Assembly: GCA_037975125.1 (NCBI GenBank)
Contig: CM075862.1
Coordinates: forward strand, 18,591,338 to 18,655,337
Direction: 5' to 3'
DNA: 64,000 nucleotides
DNA from: Latrodectus hesperus
Lineage: Eukaryota; Arthropoda; Arachnida; Araneae; Theridiidae
A program made the translations under genes and the position numbers. This document shows, piece by piece, positions 14,255-28,349 of this stretch (positions are counted from its first letter, which is position 1; every line of letters begins with the position of its first letter). Below the pieces are notes generated by a model, which was not told the origin of the DNA, did no database searches, and worked only from the letters and a program-made list of their open reading frames with translations.

Positions 14255-17200
14255 TATATTATGGAGTCATCTGAAGTCATACCGCATACAATCATCATAT
14301 CTATCAGCAGATATGCAATGTAATGTGCTCAGCAATAAATTCCGCTTCTTTCGTGTTCCATATGATCATGATATTCGTATAACAGTCTCAAAAAGTTTTA
14401 AGATACAGTTTTTCACTGAGTCATATATTCAATATACCAAGTACAATGCGTGGAGTAATTGCTTTTTTAAGAAGCTTCTACTATTTATTTTTAGTGTAGC
14501 TTTAACAATGAATTGAAAAATTGAGCACATGCTTCAGCTGGTGTCAATCTTCAAAATATACCCATCTGGGGTTAGTTTTCATCAAGATAACGCCAGTTAC
14601 CATAAGTCTAGCATATCCATATACTGTCTATATACTGTTATATTCCTTGGCTAGTAAGCGATACATATTAAAATACAAGAAAAGCAATGATTTGTTTTCA
14701 AGGTGCTTTATTTCGATTATTTTTTTCAAAATAATATACATGCACGAAAATTTGCTAATATAGAATCAAAACAGAATATATTGCGTTAAATAACAAATAA
14801 TTTTTAAATGTTTGTATGGGTACAATATGAAGAAATTTATGCATGACCAGAACGGAATATTTTATGTAAGATATATTAAAAGTTATTATTTAAATTTATT
14901 AAATTTATTTTCATAAATTTAAGTGCAATATGTATCGATTTATGTAGTAAAAAGAAAAATATACTTAAATTTAAATTAATCAATATAAAAGAATTATATA
15001 CCTTTTAGTAATTTTTTGAACGAAATTAATTAACTGAATTTAATACAATAAAAAATTAATTTACATATTTATATCAGTTTCCAATAAAAAAAATTATATC
15101 AATTACACTGTTTAATTTAAAAGATATTTAAATCCCCAAATTATTCCATTTAATATCTTTAAGAGAACGAAATTAAATTTTTAATGATATCGAAATTATA
15201 ATGTTAATTTACTATACTTACCTTTAACAAAAATACTACAAATAAGTAGACAAAACTTTCCTATAAGCGAACTATTTTTATACAATTTTTTAAGTCCGTC
15301 TATTATAACATTTTTAAAATAAAGCACAATATCTTATCAAAAATTTTAATTATAATGTATTTCTTTTACAGTTGTGTGAGAAAGAACTGATGAAAATTTT
15401 TTCAGTGATTTAATTATTTAAGTATTAAATATTAATGTGATGAACATGATGAAATTTGAAATCCCATATATAAAAAATAAAATTTCAGTAATAAGGTTTA
15501 TTAATTCACAAAGTATTTATTTTTAATTTTAAACTTTCTCGGAACCAGGTTGTTTATATTTTCATTAATTAATTCATTTTTGAATTCGCTTACAGGCAAG
15601 AAATTACTTTGTTATGTTTACGTAGTCAGGATTTTTTTACTATCCATGCAAGCAATGTAATTTATAAATTTAGGTTTATCCTTTTTTATCTTTACATTTA
15701 TGTATAGGAAAAAAAGATAATTAAATTTAAAAGATTCTTAGAACAATCTCTTCTGTAACAAAGGAAATTAATGAATTACATTATTGCATTCATTAATTAT
15801 TAAAATAAAATAAAATTTCAATAAGAATTTCCGTGAATTTAGAAGTTTTTTTTTTAGAAAATTAATTTTACAGTTGAGATACTAATGGTAGTAGCATTTT
15901 TAAGTTTTAAGTATTTAATGACTAAATTTTTTTGAACTTATTAAATGTTTTGATTTGAATATTATAGCTTATCTAGTTGTAATATATATTTTCTTAGCAT
16001 TATATATTCGCTTGTTAAACATTTACCATTAACAAGGAGCAACTTCTCTAAATATCTTGTGAAGAGTTTCAATGAGTAAGTGAAAAGGTCACTCAAGTTA
16101 AATAAATATATCATGCAAGTGGTTTGAGCACCCTTTGAAAAAAGTAAAAGATGAAAATATTATTGGAGGCAAAAACGTATAGATTATTAAGTTCGGCTAA
16201 CTACAAAAGTGGTGTTCGTGTTTTTATGAAGAAAGCATACACACAAATTTTGAAAAAATTATGCATGATAAAAATTAAACATTTCCGTAATAGATTTTTT
16301 AATGAAAAAAAAATTATTACTAACATTTATAGAATTAAATAGAGTACTTTACAGTATCATTTTAAATTTTCAATTTTCATTCCTATAACAAAATATGAAG
16401 CATAAAATGAATTGCTTAGCTAATGGATTTTTCAATTAGTGATTTCCTAAGACAATAGCAAATTAATGCTTGTTTGATTCTTGTACGTTTCATACTTTTA
16501 CTCCACCATTGAAATTATTTGAAGTAAACTTCTTCCATTACTTGATATTTATTTCAGGGAAATAAAGAGAAAAAATTGTTTAATTTGAATTCTACTCACT
16601 ATGCGACATTTAAATTAAATAATTTTACAAAGTGATCATAACATTTGTTATAATAGTTCATTCAATTTTGATACACGCCAGTTAAAATGCATACTGAAAA
16701 TATAAAAATTCGTATTGGTTCTGAAAACTCATCTGTTAACATGTTATTATTTGAAAAGGTGAACAATCTTGGTACCGAAAGGTGTATCTTGATTGTACAC
16801 AAAAATGTACTTAGATAAATAATTAACTTATAAAATAAGAAAGAAATTTGTATGTATAGCATTGAAATTTCAATTATACACAAACAAGTGTTTAGTGATA
16901 CAACAACGCTTTTCCGTATTGAAGGTCCAGCATTCCATCACAGTTACAGTTTAACAAAGGGAGATGGATGTTGAGCAATAGACTTCTGCATGCTCATATG
17001 CCTATTGAAGTGGATGCTTGGAAATGTTTTGGGATTTCAACCTTGCTACACAGGAATACGGCCCACACTTCCAATATTAAAATTTGCTATAGCCGCTATA
17101 GCAATAGTTCACTATGGAGTGTCAAAGGTACCATTTCACTTAGAGAGAATTGTGATAAAACTAGTTTTATATTCATTTTTACCGTGTATGCTTCTATTAG

Positions 17201-18468
17201 TGAACATTTTGGAATTTCGGCTTGTTAGGGTTCAGAAAATACAGCATTCGGCACCAAGAATGACACTTTTCTCAATCAAACCACCGTAGAATATACAAAA
17301 TACACAATTATGTGTAACACCTTTACTTTTAAAAATACTTAATTAAATTTTACAGTCAAATTCACAACATTTTGTGAAATTACAATGCATATTAAAAAAA
17401 ACTAATTTAAATTAATTGTTAAAATAGCACATGATTTTTTAAATGCATTTCAACTATTTTAAATAAAAATATTTTTGAAAATATAAATTTTAAATTATAA
17501 ATTAATGTAATTTAATCATGTTTGTCAACTTATCAGCCTGAATTTTACTGATATAAAGCATTAAAGTTGCTATGAAGATTAATGAAATAAAATAAATTTT
17601 TCGGTCATAAATATTATTGAAAATTTATTACTTAGACACAAAATTGTTATCACTCATTTAATATTGTATTATACATTTATCTTTATATATTTATGAAGTA
17701 ATAAATGTATTTAGGAGAAACATTTATTACCTAAATAACTATAAATATTAAATGGATGTTATTTAGTACGAAAATAGTATTAAATTCTATTTTTGACTTG
17801 TCTACTTATTATAATTATTATGAATTCATTCTTTTTGTAAATTAGCGTTTTTAAATATTTTTATAAGGGATTTATCTTTCTTTAATCTAAACTGAGAGAT
17901 GCACGTTTTAAAAAAAGAAACAATAAAAATATAAATTAAGTTACAAGATATGGATAAGGAAGAGAAAATTGATATATTACCCTTCACACAAGTATTGTTT
18001 TTTTACTGTAAAAATACATAAAAAATGTTTATTAAAACAAATTAGAATAAACTATTTTTTAAATAAAGGTCCTGTGCTTCAAGATCTTTTAATATTATAA
18101 TTTACCAGAAATATTTTTCAATTTTTTAGAGTATTTAAAAACTCATGAATAATTTGTATTGGAATAATGTTAATTCTGCTTAAGTTCTAACTTTAAACAA
18201 CGTATATTTTTGAATTGAGTTAATACATTTTTTCATAAATCTATGATATGGAATTTGAAATAACTTAGAATTATTGTTAAATAGAATTACATTTATTGAT
18301 GTTTTTTACACATATAAAAAAATATATTTATTTTCGAAAAACTTCTTCCTTTTTCCAAATGTTTCACAAAAAATGATGCCCTTTTTCATGAATAAAAAGT
18401 CAGTGAATAAAATTATAAAATGTTTCTTGAAAATTAGTTTTTTTAAAAATTTAGATTGAAAGATTTAA
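14255..18468. other. AT-rich sequence with an unassigned less AT-rich island
   Basis: Mostly non-coding. At 16968-17289 two overlapping plus-strand frames of 86 and 99 codons occur in a less AT-rich stretch. The second is hydrophobic, with a likely membrane-type segment around residues 28-75. Neither matches a family I know, and no convincing splice sites frame them. Confidence 0.4.
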
Positions 18469-18609
18469 TTGAAATCAAACTTATTCATCCAAACAAAATA
18501 AAATAAAACTTATACTTTATTATATATTTTATTGAAAAATCAAATTGAAATCAAATTTACTCATCCAAACAGAATTAAATGGAAATCAGTATTTTATTAT
18601 ATATTTTAA
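18469..18609. repeat. Diverged tandem duplication, 76-bp period
   Basis: The block starting ttgaaatcaaacttattcat (18469) recurs at 18545 as ttgaaatcaaatttactcat. Both copies end in tattttattatatatttta-like sequence. Copies differ at many sites. Confidence 0.75.
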
Positions 18610-19387
18610 TCATTAAGTCTTTGGTTTTTATAGTCAACAAATATCAAAGAAATTTTTCAATATTTATAAGTTTTAACGACTTACATTAAATTCAACTACA
18701 ACTAAATGATTCATAAATTATAATGCAAGACAATTATTGTGTATCTGAGTTTTGTTTTTGTAATGGCAAAAATGTTTCAAGCAAAAGCATGATAGAGATT
18801 AGAATTGCTTTTACGATGCAAAATTTAGCATTGAATGATATTGCATACAAAAATCTTTAAAAATAAATTAAATTTTTATTATTTATGTTAAATTGTATTG
18901 AATAATTTAAAAAATACTTGTTATTATTAAAATAATTGTTTATAGTTTAGTAGACAGAATATGAACATTTAATTACAATATCCACTTTGTAAAATATTTT
19001 TTCATTCGAAACTTTTTGAGCATTTATCATCAGGGTGAATAACAAATATTCCCCTTTAACAACAAAAACCAAGCATCATTAATAATATTAATCTTTCTAA
19101 GAGTAGAATTTTGTTAAAGTTTTTTAAAAAAAAACATTGCATTAAGATTTTAGATTTTTAGCAATGATTAATTACTGATATGATTTTTTATTTGTTGAAT
19201 ATTGTAAGCAGCACGAATAAATTGTATTCTGTAGAAAATATCCTAATATTTAATCAAGTATGCTTGAGATACAACGGCAAGTCGTCTTGATTTGTTATAT
19301 ATACATATAATATGTTTAATATAAAACATTCTATACCGCAAAAAATTAGGTTTATCTGGTTTCTTAAATTATCAAAGCTTCATGCCG
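18610..19387. other. AT-rich non-coding sequence
   Basis: No feature recognised before the abrupt rise in GC that marks the LINE 5' region. Confidence 0.5.
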
Positions 19388-21190
19388 CTATTCTTCTTTA
19401 GGTGAGTAAGGATGTCCCAATTCAGAGGTACTCAGGCATCTATATTTTTTCTCTCTTCTCCTTATCTTTTCCCTCCCTCGAAGGCAAGCGAGGGAATTCT
19501 CCATTAGTAACTGTAGCTGCTGTATTTGTTTCTTTCTTCTAATATACAGCCAACAGCCCCATGTATTGGCCATGCGTGACAACTCTTTGGGCGACTGGTA
19601 CACTATGGTTCCAAGTGTATCATTAGCCTGGTACCTAGCTACAGTCTGGGTTAGTCTACTAGGGTTCAAGTGAAGGGGTCATATCCTTGGGCTTGGAGTT
19701 AATGGTGGTCACTCACGCCGGGGGTTGGTGACTCCCACCGTATGGGGGTCGAATTGCACTATGGCAAGCGCTGAGAATGGAGATAACTAGAGCCGGTGGC
19801 TGCCATCACTTGTAGGGCTCTGTGGTGGGCGGTGCCATTGAGACTGAATATTTACAAATATCCTATTGGTTCTAATTCTTTTGACGTTGAAATCAGTTCA
19901 AGTACTCGTTACATGTTAATAAGAATTCCAAACAACTTTCATGGAGTTTCGCCTATTATAGCACAAAATTCTCTCACATCTTCTATTTGTAACATACAAA
20001 ATATTAACAATGGCTATCAGGAGATGTCTTCCAAATTGACTAAAAATAAAGCTTGGTAATTAGTAACTAAGAAAAATTGGGTTCATTTCTAGTAGAAACA
20101 TCATTTCATAAAACTTTAAATGAGTCTTAAAGTGCTCTTTTTAACCACGATTTCATACGTGTTACAGAAGCAAAATTTTTGGAAGAAATTCATGATCAAG
20201 TAATTTATGCTGTTCGTAAAGAAAACATTCAGAGTCACGGTATACTTATCTCCACCCAACATGTTTTAACTTTTTAAATACCAATATTACCAAAATGCAT
20301 AAAAGCAGGTTATATAAATTGCAAACTTCGTCCATACATTCCTAACCTTCTTAGATATTTCAAATGTCAGAGATATGGTCATTGTCAACAGGCATTAGGA
20401 ATAGTGATTCTATTTGTTGAAAATGTGCACAAACTGGTCAGGATACTAATAATAACTTTTCAAATGCTGAAACTGATTTAGTTCTCATACTGCATTTTCC
20501 AAATATTGCTCTAAATGGATCTTGGAGAAAGAAGTAATTGCAAACAAGATAAAAAAGAACTTACTTTCCGAAAGCAAGTCAAATAGTAAAAAAGAGAACA
20601 AAAGTTGACGTTTAATATTAGTCTACTTTACAAACAAATGAAAAATTAAATAACAATCTAGCAAAGAATAGTAGTTTACTCTTTACTTTATAATAGTAGA
20701 TCTACTCTACTTATTAGCTTTTTCCTCTAAATCCACTTTACCATCAACTTCTATAAGAAATATATTTTAATTACCAATAAATCTAAGACAATGATACAAA
20801 AATTAAAAAACCAAAATCCCGAGAAAAAGTAATAAAATAACTATTCGAATTTCTTCTTCTGAAACAGATATGGAAATGGACTTCTCTACATCTCAAACCG
20901 TTTCAAAAGGCAGAAAAGACAATCACAAAGAACAATCAAATAAAACCTGCTCCGGATGACATTAATTTCATGAAATTGTTGTAGTTCTCAGAAAACATTG
21001 GATTTTTTTTAATAACATTTATCAGTCTCATCTTTCTGGCTTTTATGTAAATTTGTTTTAGTGAATTCATTCTTCATCTCAAGATCCTCAATTAGTTCTT
21101 ATCCAATGATTTACTCAAGCATTTAACTTAAACAAACATTATTTTGTTTCAGGCGCATCTTATCCCATCTGAGAATCTTATGAAATCAAA
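19388..21190 (+). mobile_element. 5' portion of a non-LTR retrotransposon (LINE)
   Basis: A GC-richer leader (about 19388-19840) precedes a decayed ORF1. After ORF1, weak resemblance to the start of an ORF2 endonuclease (…LVLIQ*FTQAFNLNKHYFV near 21090-21150) is seen, then the similarity fades. The element looks 5'-complete or nearly so but 3'-broken. The 5' UTR contains short inverted GC-rich motifs (ggttggtgactcccacc). An antisense 93-codon frame there is taken as chance. Confidence 0.65.
19840..20950 (+). pseudogene. LINE ORF1 (Gag-like nucleic-acid-binding protein), decayed
   Basis: The blocks appear in the order usual for ORF1 of Jockey/X-element-like LINEs. First comes FHGVSPIIAQNSLTSSICNI near 19940-19996. 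Next is a block near 20160-20270 containing VTEAKFLEEIHDQVIYAVRK, followed by IKAGYINCKLRPYIPN near 20300. A zinc-knuckle region FKCQRYGHC with later CAQTG follows, then WILEKEVIANKIKKNLL near 20518-20570. The tail is Ser/Lys-rich with DMEMDFSTSQ. In intact relatives the protein binds element RNA through CCHC knuckles. Here several knuckle Cys/His positions are lost, and stops and frameshifts separate the blocks. Confidence 0.72.
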
Positions 21191-24100
21191 TCAAAACAAA
21201 TAAAAAATATTTAATAATAAAAAATGTGTTGTTGAAAACAGTAATTTAAAAAAACTTGTGAAATTAGCAAGATAATCAATGGATTGTAAGATAACAATGA
21301 ACCTAACAACCCTGTGAAATTAAGATTTAAAAAAAACATGCGCATATTTTTAGGGTAGAACTCCATGAATTTCGAATTATTTAGCATTTTTTTCACCTAA
21401 CGAAACTGAGAAGTAAAATTAAAATAAATTTTATTATAAATAAATACACATATATCCCCATGTCTCCTTTATAATGAATATTTTGTGCGCAATTTTGTGT
21501 TTTTGTGTACGCATGTATGTCATTTTTCATTACTCTTATTAATAAGCCTGAGTAAACACAATATCCATCTATGTGGATGCAATTATGTTTCTTCTTAAAA
21601 ATTTGGACAGGCAATGGATTATAAGCGTGTGTTATCAAGGTTCATCATCAGAATGAATCTGATGAGCGCAGAAAAAATACTCTGAATCATATTCTATGTT
21701 GTGTGTTTTCGGATATGAAACAACGATTGTTATTATCGGAATAAAACTATGCCTCTATAGGAGTATGTATGCCATAACAGTTCCGTTTTTGAATGGAATT
21801 AGTTAGAATAAGGAATAGACAGTAATTTTTGGTGACGCACAAAAGTAATAAGTGTCTGTTACCAAATTTTCCCAATTCATGATCTATGTTGTGTGTTTGA
21901 GTCCTTTCAATTGTTAACAGAAAATTATTTGAGAAATATCTTTCGTTGAGGATAGAGATGGAGATGCTGCCACTGAAGTTCTAATTTGTTAAAGAATATC
22001 TTGTAATCACTCTTGAATATATATTTTGAACTCGTTGCGTATGCAGTTGCTCAAAACTTTTAGCTCAAACTTAATCTACTCTAGCTCAGTCGTTGTCGTC
22101 TACAGCGAAAGATCTCCTTCATATATAATGACTCCTTTTCATAGCTGATTTCATGATTTTACATAAATCACAATTCATTTTAGTGTTTCTCAGGAAATAC
22201 ATTAAAATATAACTCATCTGAAATTTAGAAAATTTTTCACTAAGCATATTTCACTCAATTTTCCCCATTAACCTCTTTTAAGGGGAACAAAATACATTTT
22301 TCTAGGAAAGTTTACAATGCTGAAAAGATAATCGATGAAAACAAGACATCCAAAAATACCTTTCACCTGTTGCATTGGATTTGAGCAAAGCATTTCCCAT
22401 TTTAAAATATTTAAGCAACTCATAAAGAAAACAGCTCTTAATTTTTAACTACAGTCACTATATCCTCTACACTTAGAATTTGCAGTTATTGGTTTTTTCT
22501 TCCTTTTTCAAATATTATTTTTCTCTTATCTTTCAGGTAAAAATTTTAAAATTTAAGTACTTGTATCAGGCAGAATACTATTGATTTCAGTATTAGAGTA
22601 AGCAATGAATTATTTACGTAAAAAAATTTGGTATATAATTTGCATGTTGTTAGTCCAGTCTGAAAAATAACTTGGGTTGTTTTAAATTAATATTTTAAAA
22701 ACTAATTTATTTTCTTATTAAATAAATTACCTCGAAGACTTATCTTATTAAGACAGTAATCTGCTAAAATATGAATTCTTAATTATGTTCCTTAATTTAA
22801 GAAACTTTCAAATGAAAAATAATTAAAATCCTTATAGATTTGTAGGCAATTTTTATTCTTTAAAAATATTGCTATATTTAAATAGATTTTCTATTTCATG
22901 AAAACAGTGGAAAGAAAATAGTTACCTTTTTTGAGGATAATTTTTCTTAAACCTATTTTTCTTTTATTTTAATTCAGAAAATTTCATAGGTAAGTTGACT
23001 TGTTTTCTCACGTAATAGTTTAGATTTTTTGTAAGCAAATATTATTTTAACTTTTTATTGTACTCTTTTATCTCTTATTCTTAAGGATATTTCCTTATTA
23101 ATAATCTTTTGATTCTTAAAGTTATAGAAAATGTGTTTTCAAAATTCAAATGTTCATTACATTATCTTATTGATGGCGTTATTGTTTCCTACAAAACATG
23201 AGATATTTTAGAAATGTGAATAGTTTATTGCATTATAAAATAAAATATTGTAAATAAAGTCTGTTTTGAGTACGATACAAAATATACCATATATAATCAA
23301 ATATTTTTACAAATAAATTTATTTAAAAACATTTAATATTACTTATAGCGTAATGTTATGTTAATAAAATTATGTACAATTCATAAAAAGCACACAAAAC
23401 TATGAAAATAATTGCATATGTAATTTGGTAATTATTTTTCATTTTGTTTAGTAAATTGAAATTAAAAAATATCATAATTAAGTTTACCTTGCATAATCTT
23501 CATAATTTCAATAGCAAAATTCCGGATTGAATTTTTTTCATAATTACATGGAAAAATTAAAACTAAATACAATTTACATAGGAAATCATAGTAGTTGTTA
23601 TTACAAATGGGTATTTTTTGAGAAAGATCTAGTATTACATAAAATTTCTTAATATAATTCTGAAGTTTCATTGAAATAGAAACATATTAGCTGAATTTTA
23701 ATTGGTTTGTAACTTGAACTTTAAATGACATATTGATTATCAATAATAATTCTACACCTTCATATTGAATACACTATTTTTTCTCAAAATTATAAATCTA
23801 CTGAATTCCACAGAATATAATATGATATAAGTTTTTGCTGTAAAATGTGTATCAACTTCACTCGCTGTTGACAAAAAATAAGTATTAATTATACCTAATA
23901 AGGATAAGAAAATTCATCAGGTGAATGATTTACTGACAGGCCAATGTTATTCTTCACTTAGTTAAAGTCAATGTTGACTCTGACGATAAGTTTTCTGACG
24001 CAAGTTAAGATTAGTTTACACAAGAAGATTTTGATTTTTTAAGTGCTAAAGATAAAGGCAAACATAACTATTACTCTTTAATTTCGATAACTTTAAAGAC

Positions 24101-24520
24101 ATACAAAGATGGACAATGGTTGTTCAAATAAATCTCATATTTATTTCAGATTTCCATTAAAAACATTATTAGATTTTCATTAAAAACTCTTTCCTACAAT
24201 TTCTGTCAAACTAAGATTAATATCATAATTACTCTTGTACAGATATCTTTACATACACTAATTTTCCTGTTTTCAGTAAATTTTTATTTTATATAATTAT
24301 TATATTTTTGATAAATATCATTCAATAGAATTGCATATTCAAAATAAATAATACCATTAATAGGAAACACAAAGTTTTGCTTTAATATGTATAAAGATAT
24401 AAAGTTTTAAAGCTTTTGTGAAACATGAAAAAAATTTGCTTATTCTGAAGTAAGATATTCTGATGCATATGTGTAAGTTATTTGCAAATCAAAACTTTTA
24501 ACTATATTTATCTATTTTCA
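21191..24520. other. AT-rich non-coding sequence
   Basis: A slightly less AT-rich stretch at 21640-22100 has no recognisable element. No gene is supported. Confidence 0.45.
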
Positions 24521-24772
24521 ATATATATATATATATATGGTTTGGTTTGTTTGGATTGTTTGTCGCTCAACGGTTATTTTTTGCACACGAGGGCTAATTA
24601 GACCGGGACTTACGGCTTAAAGTGGATTCCGAACCACTACAAACATCCATACCCAAGGTGGGATTCGATACCCATGAACTGTTGAACCGAAGGCATAGAG
24701 TGCTAACCATTCGGCTGCCAGCTCGGCATATATCTATATATATATATCTATATCTATATCTATATCTATCTA

Positions 24773-24826
<54 letters not shown>

Positions 24827-24831
24827 TATAG
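24521..24831. repeat. (TA)n/(TATC)n microsatellite, split by a SINE
   Basis: TA repeats occupy 24521-24538. After the SINE they resume at 24727-24831 as mixed TATC and pure TA repeats. Confidence 0.95.
24539..24726 (-). mobile_element. tRNA-derived SINE, family D, within a microsatellite
   Basis: On the minus strand the head GCCGAGCTGGCAGCCGAATG then GTTAGCACTC carries an A-box-like segment, and GGTATCGAATCCC is B-box-like. The tail ends in repeats of 'CAAACCAAACC'. It sits between two TA-repeat blocks, so any target duplication is hidden in the repeat. A decayed copy is at 9411-9585. Confidence 0.85.
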
Positions 24832-24942
24832 TGAATTATTTTCATTTAAATATGTTTAATATAATTTAAATGTATTTAATATAATTATGGAGAGGGATTA
24901 AATGAATTAATATTTCAATAAAATTAATAATAAAATTATAAT

Positions 24943-25015
24943 ATTATTCATGAAGTGTGAAAATTTACAAATCAGTGTGAAAATTATTCATGAAGTGTGA
25001 AAATTTACAAATCAG
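24943..25015. repeat. 40-bp tandem duplication
   Basis: The 40-bp unit beginning attattcatgaagtgtgaaa at 24943 is repeated at 24983 without mismatch over the 33 bp present in the second copy. Confidence 0.92.
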
Positions 25016-28000
25016 CTCATAATTATCACATATCATGAACTAAAATATATAACTTTTGAATGATATTTTTACTTAATATAAATAAATTTTGATAAAAAAT
25101 TTACTCGAAAAAATATAAATTAGACAATCAAATTTAAAATTAAAAAAAGTATATAAGATAAATACGATTTTATAACTAAGATGCCTTTGCCTCAAGAAAA
25201 ATTAATTGTCAAAGAAAAATTCAATTAATTCAAAATAAGGTACGAGTTTTAGTCAAAAGACAGTCCTTAAAATGATAGAAAATTTCTTATTTTAATTGAA
25301 ATATTTATTAACTCGAATTTTAAATGCAATTGAAAATTTTTAATTTTAATTTTCTACAAGATATAATGTTTTTTAAATCATAATTAATGATAAATTTAAA
25401 GATAAATTTGAGTAAATCGAAGTAATAATCAAAAGACTTAAAAAAGGCAAAAGAGAACCCAATTAAAATAACATTTCACTGATTTATAATTTATTATGCA
25501 TCATAAAAGATGTTTTTAAAAATCTGAAAATTCTTCATCTTTGTCAATAAGGAATGTGTTTGAACTTTTTGTAAATAAAAATTTTGAATTAAAGTAAATA
25601 ACATTTTTACATACTTGATAACGTGTAAAGAGTTAAATTAATTATTTAAAAATTCTGTATCTGATTTCTAAGAAATAAATGTTATTACATACATCGTTAG
25701 TTAAATTATTTTATATAATATTTAAAAACAATTTACAGACATAATTTATTAAACTTTAATTCTTATCATACTTAGTAAACAGCATAACATCACAGTGCTC
25801 GGTAATATTTGTGAAAACAAAATTTAGAGTTATTAAATTACTAAATTTTTTTCTGATTCAGAATTTATACTTATGAACAAGCATTTTTTATAAAAGTATT
25901 TTGCAAGAAATGAATAAAAATCATAGCAATTTAAAAATAATTAAATTAATTCATTAAGACACATGTGAAAATATAAAATCACGATGAACAAATCACCGAA
26001 CTTCCTTATAACTACTATTACAGAAACTGATAAACCAAAACTGAATAAATTTTATTTTCTGACTTTATCGTTACTATTATTTGTCGTTATTATTATATAT
26101 TTTATCTTTATTATTATTGTAATGTCGAAATTTTTTTTATATTTATATATTAAAATGTAGAAAATGCATACGTTCAACATGATATAATTATTATGTTCTA
26201 AAATTTTGAACCAAAACTTTTTATCAAGTAAATTAAAAAAAAGTACCATATTATATATTTAATAAATAGCTCAAACCATGTCATATATAGAAGAATGGTT
26301 GCAAAACTTATTATATTAAATATGAACGTATAAAAAAGATAATTACTTGTTATTTCGATAACGGTATAATTATTATTTAGATTTAATAAGAGCTTTAACT
26401 GAATGTCATTAAAAATACTTAATTTAAAATAACATGAGGTATTTTAAAAAACTATGCTATTTAATAACTTTTATTCTAACCATATAAACTTTCTTTTCGA
26501 GCTTTAATTATTGATAATTAGTTATATTAGTCCCAAAAGACTTGAACAAATTAGAAACTTTACAATATTTTCCAGAAAGTTGGAAAAGTAGATTTACTCA
26601 GAAGGATTGAATATAAAATATGCTTAGAGGTATTATGGCCTCTCATAGAAATATAATATTTCCATATAATATTTAATTTCACATTTAACTTGCAAGAAAG
26701 ATTAATTTTAAACACACAATAAGTTTTTAAAAAATTGTATGAAAATGTTACATGTTAGAGGAAATAAACTTCAATAAATATGGCCAACATATTCATTACT
26801 CAGTTATCATTATGTAAACATGATTATTACATGAAAGTTAACTTTAGTAAACATGTTACAAATAAATGTAAATAAGAAATGGAAAAATTTTTAACTTTAA
26901 AAATTAATAAAATGGTTTAAGAAAGATAATTAATATGTAAAGTTTTATAACAAAACTGTTGATTCCAAATAACAATGAATATCTGAAAGTAAATATATAT
27001 TATACATAAAACATATAATAACAGCTAATGAGCCTTAAATATTTTCTATTTCACTATTACATGGAGTGAGAAGTACACATATATAAAAATAAATTTGATA
27101 AAGAAATATTTTTTTAGAATCTAAATCAGTGAAGATAATTGATTACAGTTGAAGAATATTTATTTACAGGTAACATATGATTGGAGTTTTTAAAACTAGA
27201 AAAATAAATGAATAAATGTTTCTAATATTACTTAAAGAGAGATATAGTTAATTCTAAAAAAATTGTTGATACTATAATTATTGATATTAATTCTTTATCA
27301 ACAGAAACTTAAAATTTTTTTAAATTAGATATTTAATTAATACTATGTACATTTCTTAAATAATGTGTGCAGAAAATTATTTTTTATTGAACAAATACTC
27401 CGAAAAATGATTTCTGAATGAGTTATTTTTAAGCAGTATTACTAAGTTTACATTTTTTGAATACCTCAAGGCAGTCTGAAAACATTTTAAATATTTTTAG
27501 TTACTAAAAAATTTAATAAAAGTAATTAATCGATACATTTTTTATTCAATAAAATCATTTTTTTTACAAAAAGCATCAAAATTATCTTATTTAAATTAAT
27601 ATGACTTAAGATAACTTTATAAATTAATTCATTTAAATTCCAACAAATTATTTTCTTGTTAAGCATTAAAAATAATTTAAAAAAGAAATAAATTGTTTTT
27701 TCTATATAAATTCCAATATTTAAAGGGATGAAAACCATTTAGACTTAAGCTTATATTTAATTATTTTTTAATTGTTTTTGATGTGTGAATTTTTTCATAA
27801 ATTTCTTAGACATAAAGGACTTCAGTTTGTTTTCTGATTAATTAAATTCAAATATGTGTAATTTTGCAAACAAAAAATCAATACTAAATAATTTAAATTT
27901 ATTACGCAATAAAGTTTTATTGAATATCACGAGCAGTAGCTCTTTTATATCAAGTCATAAATTGCTTATTGCTTTCATTGATATTAACACAAAATAGAAA

Positions 28001-28349
28001 AATTTATTCATAATATATAAAGACCTAGTTATTACAATATTGTTGAAGTTCAGGTTCCAGTAAAAAGAACCGCAAACAAAATGGTAATCAAAATAAAATT
28101 CTAACATAAAAGTGTGTTGAAAATAAATTGTGCATTAATAAGACACAGTTTGTATATCCTTTAAAAGAAAAGTAGAAAATATATTTTGTAAGTTCGTAAA
28201 AAAATTAGAAAAGTAGGCTTAACAACATATTTATTTGATGATAAATTTAATGTTTGTTGCCAATTTAATTGTTTTAAAATAAAAAGAAATAATAATTCCA
28301 TTGAAAAAATTTTTATATTAATCACTGAATTTAATTTTTAAATTTGATA
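25016..28349. other. AT-rich non-coding sequence
   Basis: Among the most AT-rich parts of the window. No element or coding region recognised. Confidence 0.5.

Noticed and set aside
19388..19669. 93-codon minus-strand frame
   Set aside because: It lies in the leader of the plus-strand LINE and shows no recognised motif.
24622..24831. 69-codon frame
   Set aside because: It is made of SINE head plus TA/TATC microsatellite.
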